DNA of 21,922 nt from Oligoflexia bacterium (lineage in GTDB: Bacteria; Bdellovibrionota; UBA1018): assembly GCA_903858195.1 (NCBI GenBank), contig CAIOHW010000079.1, positions 1-21,922 of the forward strand, in the 5' to 3' direction. Shown in pieces: positions 1-7,732 of this stretch. Below the pieces are notes generated by a model. That model was not told the origin of the DNA. It searched no databases and worked only from the letters and a program-made list of their open reading frames with translations. The translations under genes were made by a program, and so were the position numbers. How positions within the stretch are numbered: position 1 is the first letter of the stretch; every line of letters begins with the position of its first letter.

Positions 1-297
1 CGATTGTGGCTGACACTCGCACGATTTCGACCCCAAGAAACAGGAGTGCGATGCGCTTGAGGCTTGCCATGTCACGAGGGATCACGGCCTCGTCGATCGC
101 CAGGCCAAAAAGGCGCGGCTCAAAAAGAGCTGCAGCCGTGGCCACCAGAATCAGCAGCACGCCAGACCAGAAAAGACTGCGGTGCCTGCGCAGGTAGCGC
201 ATGAGCCTTCGAAGCTCCCGAAGCGAGGAGGCGGACGCCGCCTCTTCTGAGGCAAATTCCCAATCAGGCGTTGAGCTGTGGTTCGCCGGCTTTGCCA
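1..297 (-). CDS. ABC half-transporter, N-terminal part (runs off left edge)
   Basis: Translation from the ATG at 297 gives an open frame to the window edge: a polar N-terminus (MAKPANHSSTPDWEFASEEA), an amphipathic stretch rich in Arg and Leu (LRELRRLMRYLRRHR), a first membrane span (LFWSGVLLILVATAAALFEP) and then FGLAIDEAVIP. That order is typical of the start of the first transmembrane domain in MdlB/YheH-type exporters. The start lies 34 bases inside the end of the upstream ABC exporter gene, so the two are probably translationally coupled and encode the two halves of one heterodimeric exporter. The ATP-binding domain is outside the window, so the expected intact catalytic Glu cannot be checked. 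Substrate unknown. Confidence 0.8.
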
Positions 298-2069
298 TGG
301 CTTGCCAACTCCTCCTCGATCTTTTGCTGTTCGTAGAATGCCCGGTAGATGCCGCTTTTTTCTGTCACGAGCGCCCGGTGCGTCCCTTGCTGAACGATCC
401 TCCCCCGCTCGAGCACCACGATCCAATCGGCATCCTGAACCGTCGAGATGCGATGCCCGGCGATGAGTTCGGTTGCCCGAGGCGTTCGCGCCCGGAGCGA
501 AGCCAGAAGCTTCGCTTCAGTGCGAGTATCGACTGCCGAAAGGGCGTCATCCAGAATCAGGATCCGAGGCTCGCGCGCCAGCGCCCGCCCGATCGTGAGC
601 CGCTGCTTCTGGCCTCCAGAGAGGTTCACTCCCCTCTCACCGAGCCGGGTGCTCCAGCCCTGGGGCAGCCGCTTCACATCACCTGTCATGGCCACTTCAT
701 CCATGAGCCGGTCGCGCGATCCGGACTCCAGGGGTTCTACCAAACCCCATGAAAGGTTCTGTTCCACCGACTCAGAGAACAGAAAAAGCTCCTGCCCCAC
801 GTGCCCGATCCCTGCGCGCAGGGAATCCGGGTCCCAGTCATTGACGTCCACCCCGTCCACAAACACGGTCCCTCGGGGCGGAGCATACAGACCTGGCACA
901 AGCGACAGGAGCGTGCTCTTGCCCGACCCGATCGGGCCCACAAAAGCGACGCGTGAACCCGGCTCGATCACGAGCGAGAAATCTCGAAGGACGAAGTCCG
1001 AGTCTTCCGAAGCTTGCGAATCTGGCGAGTAGCGAAACGAAAGATTCCGAAACTCGATTTTTCCGATGACCGGACCTCGGTGAGCTCCAGCGGTCTGCTG
1101 CGCGGGCTTCTCGGCCAGAACTGAATCGATCCGAGCTGCACTGGCTACGGCCCTCTGCAGGTAGCTGATGGCCATGCCGACTGCGGCCATCGGCCAGACC
1201 ATCTTTTGAATGTATCGCTGGAAGGCGACAAATGTCCCGAGGGTCTCGCCCCCGGCAATCACGCGCCCGCCGCCGACCCAGAGCAGGATCACAAGCCCGA
1301 TGCTCATCGTGAAATCAAGCGTAGGGCCAAAGGAGTGCTGTGCGCGCGCCATGGCCATGTTGAGACCCACATAGCGCTCGCCCTCGCGCTTGAATCGCTC
1401 CATCTGAGCGGGCTCGGCGGCAAACGCTTTGAGAACACGGATCCCCGTGAGCGTCTCCTGCGCCAACGCCGAGAGCCTGCTGAAGCTCTCTTGCACCTTT
1501 TCGAAGCGGGAGTAGAGGGCCTTCTCGTTCCGCATCACCAGCCAGGGAATGATCGGAAGCGGAAGGAACGCAAGCAGCGTGAGTCCCGGTGACAAAAGCA
1601 ACATCGCCACGGGAACGGTGATGAAATAAAAAAGAGCGTCTGCAGCGACGAGGAGTCCTGGACCGAGCGCCATGCGGATTGCCTCGGTGTCATTCGTGGA
1701 GAGTGACATGAGGTCGCCCAGTGGCCTGCGATCGAAGAATCGGGCCGGAAGGCGGAAAAGATGTGCGCTAAATCGGTCACGGAGGTCGCGTCCCGCAAAC
1801 AGGCTCGAGCGAATGAGCAGGATGCGCCAACCATATCGACAAAAAGACTGAAGGATTGCGACAGCAAGGAATGCCCCTGCAATCCAGTCGAGATCTGAGC
1901 GGGGACGATCTCCAGTCACCACATCGACGGCAAGCTTGAGCAGTACTGGAGGCAGCACCTCGAGTGCATCCACCGCGACCAGCGTGCCAAGCCCCCCTAG
2001 CACCGAAAGTCGGTACTTCCAGATCACCGACCGCAGGAGACGGCTGCGCTCCCAGTACGACGCTTTCAT
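264..2069 (-). CDS. ABC exporter half-transporter, MdlA/YheI (BmrC)-like
   Basis: This 601-residue protein has a type I exporter membrane domain (about residues 15-315) followed by an ATP-binding domain (about 335-580). Visible motifs are Walker A GPIGSGKST (378-386), Q-loop Gln426, signature LSGGQ (483-487), Walker B ILILDD (503-508), D-loop SAVD and switch His539. The residue after the Walker B Asp is Asp508, where a fully active site has Glu. This is the known mark of the degenerate-site subunit in heterodimeric exporters such as MdlA, BmrC and TM287. The partner would be the gene that overlaps its 3' end. Its ATG overlaps the stop of the pseudouridine synthase gene (ATGA). It acts in the inner membrane, exporting an unknown lipid, drug or peptide. 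Confidence 0.93.
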   Translation of the reverse strand: MKASYWERSRLLRSVIWKYRLSVLGGLGTLVAVDALEVLPPVLLKLAVDVVTGDRPRSDLDWIAGAFLAVAILQSFCRYGWRILLIRSSLFAGRDLRDRFSAHLFRLPARFFDRRPLGDLMSLSTNDTEAIRMALGPGLLVAADALFYFITVPVAMLLLSPGLTLLAFLPLPIIPWLVMRNEKALYSRFEKVQESFSRLSALAQETLTGIRVLKAFAAEPAQMERFKREGERYVGLNMAMARAQHSFGPTLDFTMSIGLVILLWVGGGRVIAGGETLGTFVAFQRYIQKMVWPMAAVGMAISYLQRAVASAARIDSVLAEKPAQQTAGAHRGPVIGKIEFRNLSFRYSPDSQASEDSDFVLRDFSLVIEPGSRVAFVGPIGSGKSTLLSLVPGLYAPPRGTVFVDGVDVNDWDPDSLRAGIGHVGQELFLFSESVEQNLSWGLVEPLESGSRDRLMDEVAMTGDVKRLPQGWSTRLGERGVNLSGGQKQRLTIGRALAREPRILILDDALSAVDTRTEAKLLASLRARTPRATELIAGHRISTVQDADWIVVLERGRIVQQGTHRALVTEKSGIYRAFYEQQKIEEELASHGKAGEPQLNA

Positions 2070-3022
2070 TCGAAGAGCCTTTTGCGAAGCTCCTTGAAGT
2101 CATCCGGGATCGGGCTCTCGATGCGCATCTTCGCCCCGGTCAACGGATGCGGGAACTCGATCGCGGCTGCATGGAGCATGAGGCGGGTGCCGCCTTTTCC
2201 GCCGTAGGCCGAATCCCCAAGGATCGGAAGCCCGAGCTCCGAAAGATGCACGCGAATCTGGTGGGTGCGCCCGGTTTTTGGCCAGCAGCGCATCTCCCAA
2301 GTCCCACCGGACACCTTCGAGGCCACCTCGAAATCCGTGTGGGCGGAATCGCCTCCCGAACGCGCGCTGCCAAACCGCGAAATCTTGCCCGGAAGGCGCT
2401 TCAGGAAGTTTCGAACCTCAAAACGCGAACCCACCTCAAGATCGGCATGCCCTGAGCAAAGAGCCCGGTACTCCTTGCGTGCGAGGTGCTTGGCAAAGAG
2501 ATCCGAGACGCCAGGATTGGCCTCCTTGCTTCGAGTAAAGAGCACCACCCCTGAAGTATCGCGATCGAGCCTGTGATGAAGCCCGACGTAGGCATTGGGG
2601 TCACGATCCCGCTCCCGGACAAACTTCTGGAGCGCGGCGTACAGATTTAATCTCGCCTCGTCGATCGTGGGCTGGGTGGGAAGTCCCGCAGGCTTGTTGA
2701 CTGCGATCAGCCACTGGTCTTCGAAGAGGATCGAGGACGAATCCATCTTCCAGCCCTCACGAAACTGCTCTGAACGAGCCGCCCCCGTCTCGAGCCTGCT
2801 AAAGTCGACATGGGCCGAGATCTCGGCTCCAACAATGACGGGCTTGGAGGCAATCCGCACACGACGCCCGTTCAAATACACCGCCCCGGCAACAATGAGT
2901 TTCCTTGCCTGCGCCTTCGAGAGTGCCGCCTTCTTCGAGGAGAGCAGCACGACCAGCGCGTCATCCAGGCGCTTGCCCGCAAGCTCGGGAGGAATTTTGA
3001 ATTTCAGGCGCTGGAGGCTCAT
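2066..3022 (-). CDS. RluA-family pseudouridine synthase with N-terminal S4 domain
   Basis: This 318-residue enzyme has an N-terminal S4 RNA-binding domain (about 16-70: KRLDDALVVLL, KLIVAGAVYLNG) and an RluA catalytic domain. The catalytic loop is HRLDRDTSG (150-158) with Asp153 as the catalytic Asp. VNKPAGLPTQP (about 108-118) and GRTHQIRVHL are the other family motifs. It should convert uridine to pseudouridine in rRNA or tRNA; the exact site cannot be read from sequence. It is not the RluD copy, which is present elsewhere in the window (20141-21154) with a closer RluD pattern. It starts 12 bases after the Kce gene and its stop is in an ATGA overlap with the ABC exporter, so it lies mid-operon. 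Confidence 0.92.
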   Translation of the reverse strand: MSLQRLKFKIPPELAGKRLDDALVVLLSSKKAALSKAQARKLIVAGAVYLNGRRVRIASKPVIVGAEISAHVDFSRLETGAARSEQFREGWKMDSSSILFEDQWLIAVNKPAGLPTQPTIDEARLNLYAALQKFVRERDRDPNAYVGLHHRLDRDTSGVVLFTRSKEANPGVSDLFAKHLARKEYRALCSGHADLEVGSRFEVRNFLKRLPGKISRFGSARSGGDSAHTDFEVASKVSGGTWEMRCWPKTGRTHQIRVHLSELGLPILGDSAYGGKGGTRLMLHAAAIEFPHPLTGAKMRIESPIPDDFKELRKRLFE

Positions 3023-3034
3023 CCACCGGCTTCC

Positions 3035-3874
3035 TCAGGATCCAAATAACACTGTTCGCGCCTGCGCGGGTGTGGCCACTTCGCGGCCCATCCCTCGGGC
3101 AATCTCGGCAACACGCCCCACAAGCTGTGCATTGCTCGAGGCCGGTACTCCCTTGCTGAAGTAGATGTTGTCTTCGAAACCCACACGCACGTGCCCTCCC
3201 ATCAGGATCGATTGCACGGCAAGCGGGAGCTGGTAGCGACCGATTCCCGCCACTCCCCAGTCAGGCATGGCGATCCCGGCCTGGCTTGAGAGTGCAGAAA
3301 GCCTCTGCACGAGAAACACGAGATTCCCGGGCTCACCCGACATTCCTCCCGGAACTCCAAGGACGAACTGGACATGAAGCGGCGCCTGAAGCACCCCCTG
3401 CTTGAAGAGGCGAAAGGCGCTCTCGAGCATCCCCACTTCGTAGATCTCAAGCTCCGGAACCACTCCCTGCTCGCGCATCTTGCCTGCAAGGCCGACGATG
3501 TCCTTGGGGTGGTTGTAAAAAATGTCTTCGCCAAAGTTCATGGTGCCGAGGTTCAAGGACGCCATCTCGGGCTTAAGCGAAAGCGGGAGGGCACGGTTCT
3601 CGATCGACTCACCCACCGCTCCGCCAGTCGAGATCTGGATGATCGCCCCGGGGGCTTCACGGCGAATCGCGGTGATCGCTTCACTAAAACGCTCCGGGCG
3701 CTGCGAGGGCCTTCCGTCGTCTTCGCGCACATGCAGGTGGATGACCGAAGCTCCGGCCTCCAGGCACTCGCGCGAGGCACGCGCCTGTTCAGATGGGGTG
3801 ATGGGGAGGGCCGGCTGCCTTTCCCGGGTCGTTTCGGCTCCAGTGATGGCACAGGTGATGATGAGGGGTTTCAT
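3035..3874 (-). CDS. kce: Beta-keto acid cleavage enzyme (BKACE/DUF849), Kce-like
   Basis: At 279 residues this is full length for the family of 3-keto-5-aminohexanoate cleavage enzyme. These Zn2+ TIM barrels take a beta-keto acid plus acetyl-CoA and give acetoacetate plus a new acyl-CoA. Visible marks are the start PLIITCAITGAETTRERQP (Glu14), the metal motif HLHVR (His46, His48), ISTGGAVGES, MASLNLGTMNFG, QFVLGVPGGMSG, and GHVRVGFEDN with Arg230, Glu234 (third metal ligand) and Asp235. The overall pattern is very close to the lysine-fermentation enzyme. No other lysine-fermentation gene (kdd, kal, kam) is in the window, so the substrate may be another beta-keto acid. The ATG has a GGGAG about 7 bases upstream. 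It lies 11 bases after the lipoprotein gene. The symbol rests on family resemblance. Confidence 0.9.
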   Translation of the reverse strand: MKPLIITCAITGAETTRERQPALPITPSEQARASRECLEAGASVIHLHVREDDGRPSQRPERFSEAITAIRREAPGAIIQISTGGAVGESIENRALPLSLKPEMASLNLGTMNFGEDIFYNHPKDIVGLAGKMREQGVVPELEIYEVGMLESAFRLFKQGVLQAPLHVQFVLGVPGGMSGEPGNLVFLVQRLSALSSQAGIAMPDWGVAGIGRYQLPLAVQSILMGGHVRVGFEDNIYFSKGVPASSNAQLVGRVAEIARGMGREVATPAQARTVLFGS

Positions 3875-3885
3875 GATGGCTCCCG

Positions 3886-4761
3886 CTATGGCTGGTTCCC
3901 GATCTTGAGCGGTTGGGCCGCATTCAAGACGCGATGCAACCGGTTGAGCACCTCCCAGCGGATCAGATCATCGCTCGACTTCTCAGCCCAGCTCCGATGG
4001 AACGACCGGTCCGTGTCGTTTCTAAGCCTGAGCCCGAAATCCACCTTGAGGGCGGCACTCTGGGTTGCATACTCGGCGTACCACGACCAGAGCCTCTCGG
4101 GCGACTCTTCCCTGAGCCGGGCCATGTGCTTGAGCGCCCAGTCGCCGAGGACCCGCTTGAGGGTGTAGATCGAAGCGCCATTAAAGCGGGCCGCAAGGCT
4201 TGTGGCGAGCATCTCGGGCGAGGGCCGTGCAGGACGCCCTGCACCGGGCCCGGGCCGATCGGCAAGCGGAGCAAACTCCATCTTACCGGGCTTCCCGAGC
4301 GCCTGGCTTCCATCCTCAGGCGCCCCTTCGTCGAGCGGATCCATCGTCGCAAGCGGACGCGCGTCCCGCGGGGTGAATTCAGGCATTTCGGGCATCTCGA
4401 CCAGCAGGCGAGCCAGCTGCAAGGCGAAGGCTCCGAGCGCCGCCGGGCTTGCCGTGCTTCGGGAGTCGGATTCAAACCTGCGCTGCACCTGAGAATGGGT
4501 GAAGGCGTTGTAGACCCCCTCGAACGAAGCCCCCTGGTTGATGGAGTTGAGCCAGCTTCCGAACTCCGTGGGACTTGGAGGATCAACGACCCAGACCACA
4601 CGGTAGATCTCCTGCAGGATCTCCGAGTTGCGACGCTCGAGGGTCAGCTCGCCTGTCGGATCCGACGGAGCGGGCCTTGAACCAAAATTTGCGGTCATCC
4701 AGCCGGAAAATCTCTGGCACGAGGCAAGGCTTGCGATCACGACGAGAAGCACGATGCGCAT
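3886..4761 (-). CDS. Putative lipoprotein of unknown function
   Basis: The frame is open from 4842, but I choose the ATG at 4761. It is preceded by AGGGG at about 7 bases and begins a clean lipoprotein signal, MRIVLLVVIASLASC, with lipobox LASC and the lipidated Cys at residue 15. The longer start would bury this signal. The mature protein (about 276 residues) has an amphipathic helical region (RRNSEILQEIYRVVW; FEGVYNAFTHSQVQRRFE), a Pro/Gly-rich linker (about residues 135-180) and a second helical region rich in Trp and Arg. I do not recognise the family; the N-terminal half faintly resembles short helical DUF4214-like repeats. It leads the minus-strand operon with Kce. There is no Asp at +2, so outer-membrane sorting is plausible. 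Confidence 0.75.
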   Translation of the reverse strand: MRIVLLVVIASLASCQRFSGWMTANFGSRPAPSDPTGELTLERRNSEILQEIYRVVWVVDPPSPTEFGSWLNSINQGASFEGVYNAFTHSQVQRRFESDSRSTASPAALGAFALQLARLLVEMPEMPEFTPRDARPLATMDPLDEGAPEDGSQALGKPGKMEFAPLADRPGPGAGRPARPSPEMLATSLAARFNGASIYTLKRVLGDWALKHMARLREESPERLWSWYAEYATQSAALKVDFGLRLRNDTDRSFHRSWAEKSSDDLIRWEVLNRLHRVLNAAQPLKIGNQP

Positions 4762-4872
4762 GGTTTTCCCCTGAAACTGAAGTGTGTCCCCGATCCGTGC
4801 CATCATGCAAGCGGCGTCCGGCCTGCTTGGATCTACAGGCATGTCACTTGGGACATTCCCCGGATTCGATCC

Positions 4873-4901
4873 GCGACAGCAGATAGGTTCAGGAGTAGAA
4901 T
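4873..4901 (+). promoter_or_regulatory. Weak candidate promoter for the exported-propeller cassette
   Basis: The divergent gap 4762-4910 holds GCGACA (4873-4878, 4 of 6 to the -35 consensus), a 17-base spacer and TAGAAT (4896-4901, 5 of 6 to the -10). If used, transcription would start about 3 bases before the ATG at 4911, giving a nearly leaderless message. An AGGAG at 4891-4895 lies 15 bases from the ATG, too far to be a normal ribosome site, which fits this picture. Chance matches of this quality are common, so this is tentative. I see no convincing promoter for the minus-strand operon in the same gap. Confidence 0.2.
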
Positions 4902-4910
4902 TTTGGGACT

Positions 4911-6257
4911 ATGAAATCAAAGACAACCTTCCGGGGTACGATTGTCCTTCTAGGCGGCATGCTGGCGTCAGAGGTGGCATTTCCCTGCAGCTCCACTCCC
5001 CTTCTAAACGCCGGTCAGGCATCTGCCCCGGGCAACATGTCCATCGGGGGCCGTTTGATTGCGGCACTGGAGCCTGGAGCGAACAATCGCATCTCGGTGG
5101 GCCAGGTCTCTACGACTGGAGCCCTGCAATCCTACACCAACGTTCTGGCTGTCAACGGAACCGTCTCCCTTCTTGCGGAGCTCCAACCCAAGATCAGTCC
5201 GCAAGGCTGGCTTGCCTATGTGGCAAACGAGAACAATCTGAGCCAGCTGTATGTCTGCAAGGTCACCACCGGTCAGGGACAGGTCTCGGCCCAGGCTTGC
5301 TCCAGCTCGCGCCAGATGGTCTTCGCACAGGGCTCGGGCCTCACTTCGATGATGTGGAGTCCCGACGGCGGAACCCTGTTCTTCGTCTCGAGGCTGGCTT
5401 CCCCCGACGATGCTCCTTCGGTCCGATACCCCGCGATCCAGTACCTGCGCCTCTGGAGGCCCGGAACGCTCGCGAGCATCCCGGTCAGGACGATCGAACG
5501 GATCAACACGCTTGAGTCGAATCCCCGTCCTGGAAGGATCACCAACGTCGACTTCATGGGGGGAGTATCACTCTGGTTCAATAACGGTTCCCAGAACATC
5601 AGCATCGGCAACAACTACCCCTCCCATTATGTCTACCAGTACGTGGGAGTGGACCTGTCGCTTCCGAACAGCAATCCACCGGCATATCTGCGAGCCAAGA
5701 CCCTCTTCGAAGTTCGCGAACTCAACTTGGACGATGTCGCCGCCCTGTCTCAATTCATGCTGATACCCGGTCGGTCCTCAGAGCTGGGTTCGATCCTCCT
5801 GTTCTCCTCGACTGCGGGAAGCCCCAATCGCTGGCAGGCGTCGTATTCGGTGAGTGAGAATGAGGGTCCGCTGCAAAACCTTCCGATCGCCGCCGGGCCT
5901 GCCGAAACCCAGTGGAAATCCACCCACTTCATCACTCAGGGATCGCTCGAGGACCGAGTGGTACAGGTTTCGAGAATTGCGACTTCGGGCACGACGCTGG
6001 AGAGCACGAGACTCGACGTTTACGGACCAGACACTTCCAGCAGCACCCCAGGACTGGCGCTGTACACCTCGAGCCTCCTGCCGGGCACTCGCTTTGTCGC
6101 GGGATCCGGAGGACGCTTCATCACTTATAATCTGGTCACCGGAAACTGGTCCTGGCACGACTGCGAAGTGAACACCCAGGCCGCGATGGCAGCCACAGTG
6201 CCGATGGCAGCGCCCGCGGCCCCCAAAGACCCCAAAGCCGATCCGGAGAATCCGTGA
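4911..6257 (+). CDS. Exported protein, probable beta-propeller (TolB/PD40-like)
   Basis: This is a 448-residue protein with an N-terminal signal (basic KSKTTFR, then GTIVLLGGMLAS). A Cys at 26 follows, but AFPC is a poor lipobox, so type I cleavage is as likely. The body is beta-rich, with blade-like motifs KISPQGWLAYVAN (about 94-106) and MMWSPDGGTLFFVSR (147-161), the latter close to the WSPDG signature of PD40/TolB propellers. The C-terminus is an Ala/Pro/Lys-rich tail. An in-frame TAG at 4896-4898 makes the ATG at 4911 the first possible start. It overlaps the next gene by GTGA. Likely periplasmic or surface exposed; function unknown. Confidence 0.8.
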   Translation: MKSKTTFRGTIVLLGGMLASEVAFPCSSTPLLNAGQASAPGNMSIGGRLIAALEPGANNRISVGQVSTTGALQSYTNVLAVNGTVSLLAELQPKISPQGWLAYVANENNLSQLYVCKVTTGQGQVSAQACSSSRQMVFAQGSGLTSMMWSPDGGTLFFVSRLASPDDAPSVRYPAIQYLRLWRPGTLASIPVRTIERINTLESNPRPGRITNVDFMGGVSLWFNNGSQNISIGNNYPSHYVYQYVGVDLSLPNSNPPAYLRAKTLFEVRELNLDDVAALSQFMLIPGRSSELGSILLFSSTAGSPNRWQASYSVSENEGPLQNLPIAAGPAETQWKSTHFITQGSLEDRVVQVSRIATSGTTLESTRLDVYGPDTSSSTPGLALYTSSLLPGTRFVAGSGGRFITYNLVTGNWSWHDCEVNTQAAMAATVPMAAPAAPKDPKADPENP

Positions 6258-6991
6258 CTCCAAGCCTTCCGGCTTCATCGCTGTACCTCGGCATGCTCCT
6301 GCTCTGCGCTACATCAGGTGCCCAGGCTGCCTTCGTCGAGAGGTACGAGGGCACTGCCAAGGACCTCGACGGCAAGCTCGTCTACCGCGAGATCCACGAA
6401 GTCACCTACGAAAGCGCTCCGCCCTCGGGAAGGGTGCTCAGTGCTCGCACGCGCTACGTGAATCCTGATGGTACGGTGCGGGCCGAGCTTGACTCCGAAT
6501 TCACGGGTCCGAGCTTTCTTCCGGCATACACGTTCAAGGACCACAAACTAGGAGTGCTCGAAGGAGTGAGGCTCGAGGCCGGCTCGAGCAGCCTGGCAGT
6601 CTTCCATCAGGGTAAAAGCAAGAAGATCGATTTTCAGCCGGACTGGGTGGGCGGCCAGGGATTTCACTATTTCTCGCGCGCCTCGCTCGAGAAGATCGCA
6701 GGCGGCGAAAAGAGGCTGCTTGAGTTTCTGATTCCCTCGAGGCTCGAGAACTTCTCGTTTCAAATCCGGAAAGGCGAAGAGAGCCAAACCGAAAAGCGCC
6801 GGCCGGATCAACGCCAGATCGACGTGGTGCTCGAGGTCCAGAACTGGATCCTCAGGCTTTTTGCCCCCAAAATCATCGCTACCTACGACATGGACTCGCG
6901 CAGACTGCTCAGGTACCTGGGACCCAGCAACATCCAAACCGACAAGGGCGACGTCCAGACGGTCCGCATCGACTATCAATACGCGCCCTGA
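6254..6991 (+). CDS. Exported protein of unknown function
   Basis: The start is a GTG at 6254 that overlaps the upstream stop (GTGA), with GGAG at 6245-6248 five bases before it. The 245-residue product has a clear signal peptide (SSLYLGMLLLCATSGAQA, cleavage after AQA). The mature part, about 220 residues, alternates short beta strands with charged turns (FVERYEGTAKDLDGKLVYREIHEV; KIIATYDMDSRRLLRYLG) and resembles a one-domain periplasmic beta-sandwich or barrel. It has no Cys in the mature region. Coupling to the propeller-like gene and an 8-base gap to the methyltransferase gene suggest one transcript of three. I do not recognise the family. Confidence 0.78.
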   Translation: MTPSLPASSLYLGMLLLCATSGAQAAFVERYEGTAKDLDGKLVYREIHEVTYESAPPSGRVLSARTRYVNPDGTVRAELDSEFTGPSFLPAYTFKDHKLGVLEGVRLEAGSSSLAVFHQGKSKKIDFQPDWVGGQGFHYFSRASLEKIAGGEKRLLEFLIPSRLENFSFQIRKGEESQTEKRRPDQRQIDVVLEVQNWILRLFAPKIIATYDMDSRRLLRYLGPSNIQTDKGDVQTVRIDYQYAP

Positions 6992-6999
6992 CTTGAACC

Positions 7000-7722
7000 A
7001 TGACCGACCTACACGACATCACCCGCAGGCTCTCGCTCGACCTGCATGAGATCCGAGAGCGGATCGAAAGTCCCTCAGGCAGGGTGGAAGAACTCAGGCT
7101 CACCACCCTGCGTGACTTGAATTCGACGATCGACCTCATGTTCGAGGAGCTCGAGAGACTTGGCAGGCCCGAACTGCTCGAGAAGCTCTGCCCCTACTTT
7201 GGAGTCGTCTGGCCCTCTGCCCGGGCGCTGGCCTGCGAGGTGCTCGAAACCCGGCCCTGCCGGGTGCTGGAGATGGGCTGCGGCCTTGCCGTCCCGAGTC
7301 TCGTTGCCGCACGCCGCGGCTTTGAGGTCGTTGCCACCGACTTTCACCCTCAAGTCGGGAGATTTCTGGAGCTAAACCGAGAACCCGAATTTCCGCTCAG
7401 GTACCTGGAGTGGGACTGGCAGCAGGAGACAGCAATCCCGGGCGATTTGGATACGGGCTTTGACTGGGTGATCGGCTCGGACCTGCTCTATGACCGTGGC
7501 CTGCCCGTTCCGCTTGCCCGCACCATGGCCCGTGCAGTCGCTCCGGGCGGACGCCTCACGCTCACAGACCCTGCAAGACCCTACCTGCAGATCTTCTGCG
7601 ACGAACTCACCCGGAACCTGGGCTTCAGCTCCACGACCCGGGTCGTATCGGTGCCCCACCCCAAGCCCGAAAACCCCGGCTTTAGGCAGGAGATTTTCGT
7701 CCTCGATTTTACCCGAAACTGA
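7000..7722 (+). CDS. SAM-dependent methyltransferase, METTL21/family-16-like
   Basis: This is a 240-residue class I (Rossmann) methyltransferase. The motif before the fold, PYFGVVWPSARALACEVL (about 65-82), matches the P-Y/F-x-x-x-W-P-x-x-x-x-L pattern of METTL21/23 protein-lysine methyltransferases and their bacterial relatives. Motif I is RVLEMGCGLAVP (88-99), the acidic end of strand 2 is Asp114 (VVATDFHP), and WVIGSDLLYD (156-165) is the family D-L-L-Y motif. An extra helical N-terminus (1-60) precedes the fold. By family it would methylate Lys in a cytosolic protein, but the target is unknown and METTL-like enzymes can act on other acceptors. It ends 10 bases from the convergent transporter operon; no terminator is visible between them. 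Confidence 0.85.
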   Translation: MTDLHDITRRLSLDLHEIRERIESPSGRVEELRLTTLRDLNSTIDLMFEELERLGRPELLEKLCPYFGVVWPSARALACEVLETRPCRVLEMGCGLAVPSLVAARRGFEVVATDFHPQVGRFLELNREPEFPLRYLEWDWQQETAIPGDLDTGFDWVIGSDLLYDRGLPVPLARTMARAVAPGGRLTLTDPARPYLQIFCDELTRNLGFSSTTRVVSVPHPKPENPGFRQEIFVLDFTRN

Positions 7723-7732
7723 GGCGCCCCGA

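Noticed and set aside
201..1032. Overlapping plus-strand frames of 183 and 194 codons opposite the ABC exporter genes
   Set aside because: They lie antisense to well-supported ABC motifs, have Arg/Ser/Pro-rich composition and carry no recognisable domain; long antisense frames are expected at this GC content.
3374..4680. Plus-strand frames of 264 and 255 codons opposite the Kce and lipoprotein genes
   Set aside because: The Kce frame is certain and the lipoprotein has a ribosome site and lipobox; the antisense frames show no signal, domain or start site.
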